Part shown: positions 1 through 8,640 of the stretch, piece after piece
How positions within the stretch are numbered: position 1 is the stretch's first letter
Layout of the letters: each line of letters opens with the position of its first letter
Assembly: GCF_900090305.1 (NCBI RefSeq)
Contig: NZ_LT607751.1
Location: 3,968,001 to 4,032,000, forward strand
Origin: Micromonospora siamensis
GTDB lineage: Bacteria > Actinomycetota > Actinomycetes > Mycobacteriales > Micromonosporaceae
Reading direction: 5' to 3'
Length of the DNA: 64,000 nucleotides
Notes under the pieces: generated by a model
Database searches by the model: none
What the model was told of the DNA's origin: nothing
Seen by the model: only the letters and a program-made list of their open reading frames with translations
Program-made: the position numbers and the translations under genes

Positions 1-1
1 C

Positions 2-478
2 ATGGCGACCACGGTCGTCCCGGGCCGATTCTCGCTGGTCTACGTCGTGTGGAACAGCATCGGGAACCTGCGTACGCAGGACGAGCAGGTGGAGTGCTTC
101 CGCAACGCCGCCCGGCACCTGTCGCCGGGCGGCCGGTTCGTGGTGGAGTTGTGGGTGCCGGGGATCCGTCGGTTCCCGCCGGGGCAGGCGGCGGTGCCGT
201 TCGCGGTGAGCGACCGGCACGTCGGATTCGACACGTTCGACATGGTCACCCAGCAGGGGACGTCGCACCACTACCGCCGGCTGGACGACGGCAGCGCCCG
301 GTACGCCTCCAGCAACTTCCGCTACATCTGGCCGGCCGAGTGCGACCTGATGGCGCGGTTGGCCGGGTTGACGCTGGAGCGGCGGTTGGCGGACTGGAGC
401 GGAGCGCCGTTCACGTCGGACAGTGAGAGCCACGTGTCGGTCTGGCGCAAGCCGCTCGACGCCTCGGACGAGGACTGA
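2..478 (+). CDS. Class I SAM-dependent methyltransferase, C-terminal part (cut by window start)
   Basis: The visible 158 residues begin inside a Rossmann-fold methyltransferase. The stretch LVYVVWNSIGNL followed by CFRNAARHLSPGGRFVVEL is the usual strand 4 / helix / strand 5 region, with the PGG turn after the helix. The SAM-binding GxGxG motif is missing and should lie upstream of base 1. The ATG at position 2 is therefore probably internal and not the true start. The substrate cannot be told from this part. The gene ends shortly before a convergent TetR gene. Confidence 0.75.
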   Translation: MATTVVPGRFSLVYVVWNSIGNLRTQDEQVECFRNAARHLSPGGRFVVELWVPGIRRFPPGQAAVPFAVSDRHVGFDTFDMVTQQGTSHHYRRLDDGSARYASSNFRYIWPAECDLMARLAGLTLERRLADWSGAPFTSDSESHVSVWRKPLDASDED

Positions 479-519
479 CGCCAGCGCGGCAGCTCCGTGG
501 CCGTCTACGGCAGCTTCGC

Positions 520-1095
520 TCAGGGCGGCGCAGCTGTGGTCAGGATCTGAAAGCACGGGCGGAGCAGTTCGACGATCTGCTCGGGTGAGGCGTCCGCGAG
601 GTGCGTGAGGCCCAGCAGATACCGTTCGGCCAGCACGCCGTGGACGATCGCGCTGAGCAGGCTGGCGCGCAGGTCGGCGTCGCGCGCGGGGATCGCTTCG
701 GCGAGCTGACGGAGCCGGGGCTCCCCGGCGGCCCGGTAACGATCGGCGGCATCGGCGTTCGTGAGCATCGAGCGCAGCACCGCCAGGGAGGCCACCGGCT
801 CGCCGGTCAGGCGCCGACCCAGGGACGTCAGCAGCGCCTCGGCCACCTCGTCCGGGGTGCCGCCGGGCAGCTCGTCGGGGGACGTCTCGACGGCCCGGGC
901 GAAGAGCAGGTCCTTGCTGCCGAAGTAATGCATGACCAGCGCGGCGTCGACGCCGGCGGCGGATGCCACGGCCCGGATCGTGGTCCGGTCGTAGCCGAGG
1001 TCGGCGAAGATCTGCCGGGCTGCGGTGAGGATCCGCTCCTCGGTCCGGAGGCGCTGTTGCGCTCTGGTGGGGCGGGCGCTCGACTCGGTCACCAA
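520..1095 (-). CDS. TetR-family transcriptional repressor
   Basis: The 191-residue protein has an N-terminal TetR helix-turn-helix (about residues 15-62: RILTAARQIFADLGYDRTTIRAVASAAGV, then the HYFGSK recognition-helix end) and a helical ligand-binding C-terminus. The length is typical of the family. It is transcribed divergently from the SnoaL-like gene at 1177. The 81-bp gap contains an inverted repeat suited to a TetR dimer. By the usual logic of the family it should repress itself and that neighbour. The ligand is unknown. Confidence 0.9.
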   Translation of the reverse strand: MVTESSARPTRAQQRLRTEERILTAARQIFADLGYDRTTIRAVASAAGVDAALVMHYFGSKDLLFARAVETSPDELPGGTPDEVAEALLTSLGRRLTGEPVASLAVLRSMLTNADAADRYRAAGEPRLRQLAEAIPARDADLRASLLSAIVHGVLAERYLLGLTHLADASPEQIVELLRPCFQILTTAAPP

Positions 1096-1140
1096 TTCAT
1101 TCTACGGCTGTTGACCGGCGGCTCCCAGGGCTCTACGCTC

Positions 1141-1162
1141 GTTCAATCAACGGGCGTTGAAC
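1141..1162. promoter_or_regulatory. Inverted repeat, probable TetR operator
   Basis: The sequence GTTCAA - 10 bases - TTGAAC is a perfect 6-bp-arm inverted repeat ending 14 bp before the ATG at 1177, in the gap between the divergent TetR gene and the SnoaL-like gene. Position and symmetry fit the operator of the adjacent repressor; this is inferred from context. Confidence 0.55.
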
Positions 1163-1176
1163 AAACGGGGGCGGCC

Positions 1177-1590
1177 ATGACCGCGGCACGCGAAGTCGTC
1201 AAGCAGCTCCTGCGCGCGAGTCGAGAACAGGACACCGAGACGTTCGTCAACCTGTTCGCGCCGGACGGATACATCGAATGGCCGTACCGACCCGCCGGTG
1301 CCCCGGGCCGCGTGGCGGGCCACGACGAGCTCCGCGAGTTCCTCACCGCGCAGGCCAACGCCCTGGTCAGATTCGACGAGTACCGCAACACGGTGATCCA
1401 TGAAACCACCGATCCGCAGGTGGTGATCGTGGAGTACGAGGCTCACGGCACGGCGCTCCGCACCGGCGCGCCACTGCACCAGACGATCATCGCCGTTCTG
1501 CGGATCAGGGACGGCCTGGTCGTTTCGTACCGCGACTACCTGGATCCATTGGTGGTGGCCGAAGCCCTGGCCGGTGCCGGCGACGCCTGA
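1177..1590 (+). CDS. SnoaL-like / NTF2-fold protein
   Basis: The 137-residue protein has the SnoaL-like pattern: an N-terminal helix (VVKQLLRASREQDTETFVNLFAPDGYIEWPY), a HDELREFL segment, and a closing IIAVLRIRDGLVVSYRDYLDP strand pair. The family includes polyketide cyclases and small ketosteroid-isomerase-like enzymes, and many members have unknown substrates. The start is the ATG just downstream of the operator. A longer in-frame reading upstream would run into the divergent TetR gene. It is likely the target of that TetR repressor. Confidence 0.85.
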   Translation: MTAAREVVKQLLRASREQDTETFVNLFAPDGYIEWPYRPAGAPGRVAGHDELREFLTAQANALVRFDEYRNTVIHETTDPQVVIVEYEAHGTALRTGAPLHQTIIAVLRIRDGLVVSYRDYLDPLVVAEALAGAGDA

Positions 1591-1624
1591 CCCTCGCGCG
1601 GTGGGCGACCGGCACCCGATGGGG

Positions 1625-2203
1625 TCAGAGCGCGGTGAGCCGGTCCACCAGGAGCTCCACCCGCGCCTCGGTGTCCCCCGGCGGCAGCCGCCCCGCCCGC
1701 GTCAGGGTGGCCAGGCCGTGCAGGGCCGCCCAGAACAGCTCGGTGAACAGCGCCGGGTGGACCCTCTCCCCGGCGACATCGTCGAGACAGTCCAGCAGGG
1801 CGGCGAAGGCGTCCTTGAGGGGTTGCGGGGTGTCCTCGTGCGCGAAGGGCAGTCCGCCGTCGAGTGCGAACAGGGCGTCGTAGACGGCCGGGTTGCGGGC
1901 GGCGAAGTCGAGGTAGGTGCGGGCCAGCGCGGTGACCCGGGCGCGCGGCCCGTCCGCGGCGGAGGTCGCGGTCCGCAGGGCGACGGCCATCTCGGCGGCC
2001 CCCTGGAGGGCGACGGCGCCGATGATCTCCCGCTTGCCGCGGAAGTGGCTGTAGAGGACAGGCTGGCTGTATTCGATGCGTTCGGCGAGCCGGCGGGTGG
2101 TGACCGCGTCCCAACCCTGCTGTTCGGCGAGTTCGCGGGCCGTCGCGACGATCAGGCGTTCGCGGTCCGCCCGTTCGCGCCCCCGGCGTTCGTGTACCGA
2201 CAT
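1625..2203 (-). CDS. TetR-family transcriptional repressor
   Basis: This 192-residue protein carries a TetR helix-turn-helix (LIVATARELAEQQGWDAVTTRRLAERI, then QPVLYSHFRGKREI) and a C-terminal regulatory domain with an aromatic/Ala-rich helix (YLDFAARNPAVYDALF) typical of the WHG/TetR_C group. It is divergent from the DUF1772-type membrane protein at 2295. The 91-bp gap holds two identical-architecture 13-bp palindromes, so it very probably represses that gene and itself. Confidence 0.9.
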   Translation of the reverse strand: MSVHERRGRERADRERLIVATARELAEQQGWDAVTTRRLAERIEYSQPVLYSHFRGKREIIGAVALQGAAEMAVALRTATSAADGPRARVTALARTYLDFAARNPAVYDALFALDGGLPFAHEDTPQPLKDAFAALLDCLDDVAGERVHPALFTELFWAALHGLATLTRAGRLPPGDTEARVELLVDRLTAL

Positions 2204-2212
2204 GAGCGAACC

Positions 2213-2225
2213 CTAGCACTGCTAG
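2213..2225. promoter_or_regulatory. 13-bp palindromic operator, copy 1
   Basis: CTAGC-ACT-GCTAG is a perfect palindrome with a 3-bp centre. It lies 10 bp upstream of the TetR start (minus strand). A second copy with the same arms is at 2264. A possible plus-strand promoter TAGACA (2223-2228) - 17 bp - TAGCGT (2246-2251) overlaps its right edge. Confidence 0.75.
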
Positions 2226-2263
2226 ACAAGCAAGCATGAGCAGGTCTAGCGTTGACTCGACAG

Positions 2264-2276
2264 CTAGCAGCGCTAG
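2264..2276. promoter_or_regulatory. 13-bp palindromic operator, copy 2
   Basis: CTAGC-AGC-GCTAG has the same arms as the copy at 2213. It sits between a -35-like TTGACT (2252-2257) and a -10-like TAGATA (2274-2279), 18 bp upstream of the ATG of the DUF1772-like gene. Bound repressor here would block polymerase. A third half-site (CTAGC, 2246-2250) lies between the two copies. Confidence 0.75.
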
Positions 2277-2294
2277 ATACAAGGAGCGGTCGTC

Positions 2295-2741
2295 ATGCTC
2301 AGCGCATTCCAGGTGCTCACCACCGTGGTCGTCGGCCTGATGGTGGGAGTGGAACTCTCCGTCGCCGTCGTCGTCAACCGGATCCTCGACGCGCTCCCCG
2401 GCGACGCCGGTCAGCTCGGCCGCGCCCACGGCGGCCGGATGCTCGGCGCCGCCATGCCGGTCTGGTACGTCGGCTCACTGGCCCTGGTCGCGGTCTGGGC
2501 CGTCGCCGGATGGGGACACCACGGCAACGCGCTCGTCGTCACCGCCGGCGGGTTGCTTGTCCTCAGCGTGGTCATGTCGGTGCTGCTGCTCGTCCCGATC
2601 AACAACCGGGGCAGGACGTGGACGCCCGACAACCGGCCCGCCGACTGGAAACAGCAGATGAAGCGCTGGGACCGCCTGCACCTCGTCCGCGTCGCGGTCA
2701 TCATCGCCGCCTTCACCCTGCTGGTCGCCGCCCTGGCGTGA
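2295..2741 (+). CDS. DUF1772-like integral membrane protein
   Basis: The protein has 148 residues and four predicted membrane segments (about 7-28, 52-72, 80-102, 125-147). The motif VPINNR followed by a W and the cytoplasmic stretch DWKQQMKRWDRLHLVRV are typical of the DUF1772 / anthrone-oxygenase-like family. The start is supported by AAGGAG at 2281-2286. It is divergent from a TetR gene with two operators in between, an arrangement often seen for stress- or ligand-inducible small membrane proteins. The function is unknown; anthrone oxygenase activity is not implied. Confidence 0.85.
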   Translation: MLSAFQVLTTVVVGLMVGVELSVAVVVNRILDALPGDAGQLGRAHGGRMLGAAMPVWYVGSLALVAVWAVAGWGHHGNALVVTAGGLLVLSVVMSVLLLVPINNRGRTWTPDNRPADWKQQMKRWDRLHLVRVAVIIAAFTLLVAALA

Positions 2742-2850
2742 CGTCCGGCGGGAGCACACTGGCCGCTCGCCCGTGCGTTCCGGATGGGGACGGGTGGCCC
2801 ACCCCACCCGGAGCGCCCGCTGGCCGGGCGGGTGCACGACGCGCGCTCGT

Positions 2851-4467
2851 TCAGGCTGGTTGTACGCCCGGGCTACCCGCCTCGACGATCCACCGCCCGG
2901 TGGTCGAGGCGGGAGCGTCGGGCGAGTCGACGGCGGCGACGGAACGCTCCTCGGTCAACCAACGCGACCGGTCGACGTCCATCCGCAGCCATCCGTGCGT
3001 CCGGCCGTTGAAGTAGCGCACCCACGGGTTGAACGCACGGTTCGACGCCTCCACCACCGGGACCAGTTCGGCCGGGAAATCCGAGGTGATCGAGGTGGCG
3101 ACGAACTCGCTGGCGACCACCGGTGAGGCCGCGTCGTCGAAGTCGAGCTTGAGGTCGCTGACCCAGGTCGAGTGAATGTCGCCGGCCAGCACGATCGGGT
3201 TCGCGGCTCCGGAGGCCCGTACCGCCGCGAGCAGCCGCGCGCGCTGCGGCGAGTAGCCGTCCCACTGGTCGAGGTTGACCGTCGACGCCGGCGGTGGCGT
3301 GACGAAGCGGGTCGCGGCCATCATCACCTGCTGGCCGAGCACGTTCCACAGCGCCGGCGACGAGCGCAGCCCGTCGACCAGCCACGCCTCCTGAGCGGGA
3401 CCGGTCAGGGTCCCGTTGGTGTTGGTGGAGCCGAGCGCCTGCGGGCCGAAGTCGGTGGGGATGCCCCCGGGCTGGTCGGTGCGGTACTGGCGGGTGTCGA
3501 GCATGTTCAGCCGCAGCAGGGTGCCGAAGTCGAACCGCCGGTAGATGCGCAGGTCCGGCGAGCCGGGCAGGTACGCGGCCCGGACCGGGGTGTGCTCGTA
3601 CCAGGCCTGGTAGGCGTGCGCCCGCTGGACCGCGAACTCCTGCCGGGCCTGGTGCCGCTGGGGGTAGGGCAGGTCGTCCTGCTCGTCGTCGAGGCCGGCG
3701 TAGTTGTTCTCGGTCTCGTGGTCGTCCCAGACCGCGACGAAGGGGAAGGCGCGGTGGGCGGCCTGCAGTTGGGGGTCGGTGCGGTAGAGCGCGTGCCGGT
3801 TCCGGAAGTCGGCCAGCGTCGACAACTGGTCGGCGTCGAGAGGTGTCCCCGAGGAGGGGTTGTGCTGCCGGACGGCGCCCGGCTTCGGGTCGTACTCGTA
3901 GATGTAGTCGCCAAGGTGCAGCACGAGGTCCAGGTCGCATTCGGCCATGTCCCGGTAGGCCGGGTAGTACCCGTTCTGCCAGTCCTGACAGTTGGCGATG
4001 CCGAACCGCAGCCGGGAGGCCACCGCGCCGCGCTCCGGCGCCGTGCGGGTCCGGCCGATCTCGCTGAGGTGGCGGCCGGCCCGGAAGCGGTACCAGTAGT
4101 CCCGGCCCGGCTGCAGGCCCCGCACGTCGACGTGGACGGAGTGCGCCCAGCCCGGCCGCGCGGTCACCGCGCCGGCGCGTACCACCCGGCGAAACGACGG
4201 GTCGGCCGCGATCTGCCACGTCACCTGCACCGGCCGGCTGCCCATCGAGGCGGCGTCGAGCGGGTCGCGAACCAACCGGGTCCAGAGCACCACGCCGTCC
4301 GGCAGCGGATCACCGCTGGCCACCCCGAGGCGGAACGGATTCCAGGACAACCCCTGCGCGTACGCCGGTGTCACGCTTCCCGTGACGGCCGCGGTCCCGG
4401 TCAGGGCGGCAGCCCCGACGAGAAGGTTACGCCGCCCGATGCCCCGCTGCTCGATCTGCTCGCCCAC
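2851..4467 (-). CDS. phoD: PhoD-type alkaline phosphatase, Tat-exported
   Basis: This 538-residue secreted phosphomonoesterase/diesterase begins with a twin-arginine signal (GRRNLLVGAAALTG, cleavage near TPAYA). An N-terminal Fn3-like PhoD_N domain (about 40-140) precedes the metallophosphatase domain. Metal-binding motifs are visible: LHLGDYIYEY, VWDDHETENNY and VLAGDIHSTW. PhoD enzymes use Fe/Ca and release phosphate from organic esters outside the cell. The start is GTG at 4467, with GGGAGG 9 bases upstream. No Pho box was recognised in the 175-bp upstream gap. Confidence 0.95.
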   Translation of the reverse strand: MGEQIEQRGIGRRNLLVGAAALTGTAAVTGSVTPAYAQGLSWNPFRLGVASGDPLPDGVVLWTRLVRDPLDAASMGSRPVQVTWQIAADPSFRRVVRAGAVTARPGWAHSVHVDVRGLQPGRDYWYRFRAGRHLSEIGRTRTAPERGAVASRLRFGIANCQDWQNGYYPAYRDMAECDLDLVLHLGDYIYEYDPKPGAVRQHNPSSGTPLDADQLSTLADFRNRHALYRTDPQLQAAHRAFPFVAVWDDHETENNYAGLDDEQDDLPYPQRHQARQEFAVQRAHAYQAWYEHTPVRAAYLPGSPDLRIYRRFDFGTLLRLNMLDTRQYRTDQPGGIPTDFGPQALGSTNTNGTLTGPAQEAWLVDGLRSSPALWNVLGQQVMMAATRFVTPPPASTVNLDQWDGYSPQRARLLAAVRASGAANPIVLAGDIHSTWVSDLKLDFDDAASPVVASEFVATSITSDFPAELVPVVEASNRAFNPWVRYFNGRTHGWLRMDVDRSRWLTEERSVAAVDSPDAPASTTGRWIVEAGSPGVQPA

Positions 4468-4642
4468 TGGCCAGTCCTCCCTGTCGACGCCGTCGAACCG
4501 ATTCGACTCGGCACATCAGAGGCCCGGGTGACCCGAAGGCCAACACGACGTGACGCTCCGGCGGCGAATGGAACCCGTAGCATACGGCGAGACATCGACG
4601 TTCTTCATCACCACCGGGCCGCCCACCGTCGTCGACGGACCT

Positions 4643-5437
4643 TCAACAGCCCCGTCCCGAGCCGGCAACCGGCGTGTCGATCTCCGCTAGGACCTGCCGC
4701 TGGAAGGCGCTGGCCTCGGCACCTCCCGGCGGGGAGCCACCCGTGCGGGCGGCGATCGCACGGCCGATCAGCTCCGGCGCGTAGCCCAGTTCGGCGAGCC
4801 GGCGGCCGGCATCGACCTTGGACAGCCACACCCCGTCGCGGACCCGGACCAGGGACCGGCAGGCGCCGAGCACGGCGTCCTCCGCGCCCGGGGCGGGCGT
4901 GTCGCCGGGTGGGAACGGTCTGGCCAGCCACCAGGTGAGCGCGTCGAGCAGCAGCCGACGCAGGTCGTCGGGGGCCAGGTCGGCGAAGGTGTCGGCAGCC
5001 GGCGGCCCGATCAGGGTACGTCCGTGCTGGTGCAGGATGCTGCGGTCCAGCGCGTACCAGAACAGGCCGTCCTCGGCGGGCCGGCCGGTCACCGACAGCG
5101 TCTGCCGGAACGGCATCCCGGCGCCGGTGTTCAGCTCCAGCTCGAAGCCCGGCTCGGGGGTGCCGGAGCGCGCGGCGGCGGCGGTGTAGGCGACGAGTTC
5201 CAGGCCGCGGGCCGGGCAGGGCAGGGTCTCGTGGCGCAGGGCGGCGACCAGGGCGGACTTCTCGGCGCCGGCGAGGGGCCGGGCGCTGACCAGCGCCACG
5301 TCGACGTCGCTGCGCCCCGGTTGGTACGCGTCGAGCGCGACCGACCCGGCGGCGTACGCCCCGGTCAGGTCCTCGCCGAGCACGGCGCGCGCAGCGGCGA
5401 CGAGCTGGTCGAGGTATCGCCGCACATCGGTGTCCAC
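4643..5437 (-). CDS. Aminoglycoside-adenylyltransferase-like nucleotidyltransferase
   Basis: The 264-residue protein has the polymerase-beta-type nucleotidyltransferase signature GSVALDAYQPGRSDVDV (about residues 24-40), where the DxD pair binds metal. A C-terminal helical domain follows, like that of ANT(3'')/DUF4111 proteins (DALTWWLARP, ACRSLVRVRDGVWLSK). Family members adenylylate aminoglycosides, but chromosomal actinomycete copies are often of unknown substrate, so resistance cannot be asserted. The start is the GTG at 5437; a longer frame exists upstream but overlaps the next gene. It lies 47 bp downstream of the membrane protein gene and is likely co-transcribed. Confidence 0.8.
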   Translation of the reverse strand: MDTDVRRYLDQLVAAARAVLGEDLTGAYAAGSVALDAYQPGRSDVDVALVSARPLAGAEKSALVAALRHETLPCPARGLELVAYTAAAARSGTPEPGFELELNTGAGMPFRQTLSVTGRPAEDGLFWYALDRSILHQHGRTLIGPPAADTFADLAPDDLRRLLLDALTWWLARPFPPGDTPAPGAEDAVLGACRSLVRVRDGVWLSKVDAGRRLAELGYAPELIGRAIAARTGGSPPGGAEASAFQRQVLAEIDTPVAGSGRGC

Positions 5438-5484
5438 CGTCCCATCCTGGCGCGACGGCGGTGCCCGGCGGCGGCCGGGGTGGC

Positions 5485-6177
5485 TCAGGCGGGCTGGTCC
5501 GCCCTGGTCGTTCCCGGTTCGTCGACGGGCGGACCGGGGATGCGGGCGGCGTCCTTGACGATGGCCACTCCCTTGGTCAGCCAGGCGGCGCCGAAGGCGA
5601 GCACCGCGACGGTCTCGCACCAGAACAGTGGCCGCAGCGCGTCCTGCGTGGAGCCGGGCAGGGCGTTGCTGGCCAGCGCCAGCCCGACGGCGGCGAGGAT
5701 GACCACCCCGCAGGTCCGGTAGATCCCGTGGTGCCCGCGCTTCTCGGCCGGTAGCCGGGGCCGGCTGGGGCTGCTGCGGGCGAAGAGGAAGCAGAAGAGC
5801 GCCAGCAGCACGAACAGCGCGGCGGCGCAGACCTGGTGGGCCCGGCCGACCAGCCGCTCGGTCGGGTCCGCGTCGGCGGGGGCGACCGGCAGCAGCGCCA
5901 CCGCGATCGCCAGCGCCCCGGCGACGGTGCTGAGCAGGTCGTCGAGGCGGGCGTAGCGGTAGCAGACCAGGAACACCCCGATGGCGCAGAGGCTGCCGAC
6001 GAAGACGTCGCGCATGCCGGTGCGGTGGTAGGCGCTGATCGAGTCGAGCACCGTGAACCGGCCGGTGAGCAGCGCGTCGCCGGCCACCAGCACGAACGGC
6101 AGGGCGATGCCGAGGACGCCGATGCCGAGGCGCAGCCGGCGTACGGTCAGCGCGTCCTGCGAAGGGATGACGGCCAT
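5485..6177 (-). CDS. Multi-pass membrane protein of unknown function
   Basis: The 230-residue protein has about six or seven hydrophobic segments (for example LGIGVLGIALPFVLVAGDAL, VFVGSLCAIGVFLVCY, VAGALAIAVALLPVAP, ALFVLLALFCFLFA). The loop after the first helix reads DSISAYHRTGMRDVFVG, a polar motif between membrane spans that looks conserved. I do not recognise the family with certainty. The start at 6177 (MAVIPSQD) is chosen over an upstream ATG because GGAAGGAG lies 8 bases before it. It is upstream of, and probably in an operon with, the nucleotidyltransferase gene. Confidence 0.75.
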   Translation of the reverse strand: MAVIPSQDALTVRRLRLGIGVLGIALPFVLVAGDALLTGRFTVLDSISAYHRTGMRDVFVGSLCAIGVFLVCYRYARLDDLLSTVAGALAIAVALLPVAPADADPTERLVGRAHQVCAAALFVLLALFCFLFARSSPSRPRLPAEKRGHHGIYRTCGVVILAAVGLALASNALPGSTQDALRPLFWCETVAVLAFGAAWLTKGVAIVKDAARIPGPPVDEPGTTRADQPA

Positions 6178-6409
6178 CCGACCGACTCCTTCCCCACGGG
6201 CACCGGACACGGTTGCGCCGGCTCGTTCCACGATACGTCCGCCGCAGGTCACCGGTCACGTACGCGGAGTCACCCGACTGTGGCGGGAGATCACCGGAAC
6301 CGGCGGACGGGACATCATGGATTGCTCGGCGGGACTACCGTGGACCCAGCTCCGCTCGTCCGCCCGGACCGCCGTCCGGGGGCGTCCACCAGCGGGTAAG
6401 GAGATCACC

Positions 6410-7171
6410 ATGTCACCCCCCACCAGTCGTGTCCGCCGCGCCGCGGCTCTGGTCGCGCTCGCGACCACCGGCGGCCTGCTGCTGCCCGTCTCGACCGCCC
6501 AGGCCGCGCCCCGGCAGCAGGCGCCGGTCGTCACGCAGGTGGCCACCCAGGTCACCACCGAGCTCGGGGCGACCGCCACCGCCCGGTACGCGCTCGCCAC
6601 GACGCAGCCCACGCTCCGGCAGGGCTCCCGCGGTGCCGCGGTGACCACGCTGCAGCGGCGGTTGGCGGCCCTGCACTACGACCTCGGCACGATCGACGGC
6701 GACTTCGGGCCGTCGACGTTCCACGCGGTCGTCGCGTTCCAGAAGGTCAACGGGCTCTCCCGGGACGGCATCGTCGGCCCGAACACCTGGGCCAAGCTCA
6801 GCAGCCCGGTGATCCCGAAGCCGCGGTACCGGCACTCAGGGCTGTCGCTGGAGGCCAACCTGAGCCGGCAGGTGCTCTACCTGGCCCGTGACGGGCAGGT
6901 GATCCGGATCCTGGACGCCTCCAGCGGCAAGGCGAGCACCCCGACCGTGCGGGGCAACTTCTCGATCACCCGCCGGATCGACGGCTGGCGGCAGAGCGAC
7001 CTCGGCATGCTGTGGAAGCCCAACTACTTCTACCGCGGGTACGCCGTCCACGGCGCCACCTCGGTGCCGAACTACCCGGCCAGCCACGGCTGCGTGCGGG
7101 TGACCATCCCGGCGATGAACCGGCTCTGGGGCACCATCAAGGTCGGCCTGCCGGTGCACGTGTACGCCTGA
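6410..7171 (+). CDS. L,D-transpeptidase with peptidoglycan-binding domain
   Basis: The 253-residue exported enzyme should make 3-3 or protein crosslinks in peptidoglycan. The signal peptide is about residues 1-37 (ending AQAAP). The PG_binding_1 domain is about 68-125 (LRQGSRGAAVTTLQRRL, IDGDFGPSTFHAVVAFQ). The YkuD catalytic domain is about 145-253, with YAVHGATSVPNYPASHGCVRV; the nucleophile is the Cys near residue 228. The start is an ATG preceded by AAGGAG at about 7 bp. A strong hairpin terminator follows directly. The next gene, a convergent Rpf lysozyme, also works on the wall. Confidence 0.95.
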   Translation: MSPPTSRVRRAAALVALATTGGLLLPVSTAQAAPRQQAPVVTQVATQVTTELGATATARYALATTQPTLRQGSRGAAVTTLQRRLAALHYDLGTIDGDFGPSTFHAVVAFQKVNGLSRDGIVGPNTWAKLSSPVIPKPRYRHSGLSLEANLSRQVLYLARDGQVIRILDASSGKASTPTVRGNFSITRRIDGWRQSDLGMLWKPNYFYRGYAVHGATSVPNYPASHGCVRVTIPAMNRLWGTIKVGLPVHVYA

Positions 7172-7181
7172 CACCGCGACG

Positions 7182-7222
7182 CGACGAACGCCCGGCCGGG
7201 AACCCCGGCCGGGCGTTCGTCG
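7182..7222 (+). terminator. Hairpin terminator
   Basis: Two 18-bp arms (7182-7199 and 7205-7222) are perfect complements around a 5-base loop. It sits 10 bp after the L,D-transpeptidase stop and before the convergent Rpf gene. There is no U-tract, as is common in high-GC actinomycetes. Confidence 0.85.
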
Positions 7223-7286
7223 TTGCTGCCACCGGACACCGCCTGACGGTGGTGTCCGACCTCGGACCGCTCGGGTCCGAGCAGGA

Positions 7287-8191
<905 letters not shown>

Positions 8192-8640
8192 GTCCGTGGT
8201 GTCCGCGAGGAGCGGACGGATTCGACGCTAGGAGCGGTTGGTGCCGATTGCCCACTTCTTGTGAAGTTCTTCACCCGGACGGGCGATCGGGAGTTTTTCT
8301 CGCCGTGGCCTGGTTCGGTCGGTGGATCCGACCGCGCAACGTCCCACCAGGACACCCGGAAAAGCGCATCTGAACTGGGAAAATGCCGGAGCGCGAGGAC
8401 CGTTGTGGACGGCGGCGAGGAGGGCCACGACCCCGCCCGGCGGGCCGGGAAGGTCTGCGGCGAACCAGCCGAGCGGGGCGGTCCGCACCGGACCTTCGGC
8501 GACCGTCGGTGACCGTTCATCGACGGCCGGCGGGACCTTCGACAACGATCGGACGACCCATTGTCCTCACCCGCGGTAACGTCACGAATACGCAGCGTCC
8601 ACCCGGGACCTGTCACCGTCGGGCCGGCGACACCGCCCGG
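8192..8640. other. 449-bp intergenic stretch with probable rpf promoter
   Basis: No convincing gene is seen; a 168-codon minus-strand ORF here overlaps the riboswitch and has no family features. A minus-strand -10-like TAGCGT (8225-8230) lies about 35 bp upstream of the riboswitch. GTGAAG-TT-CTTCAC (8261-8274), a 6-bp-arm palindrome, could be a regulator site for the Rpf gene. The remainder up to the convergent kinase-like gene holds nothing recognisable. Confidence 0.4.

Noticed and set aside
4643..5437. Assignment as an aminoglycoside-resistance determinant
   Set aside because: The fold is right, but sequence alone does not show the substrate; kept as nucleotidyltransferase-like.
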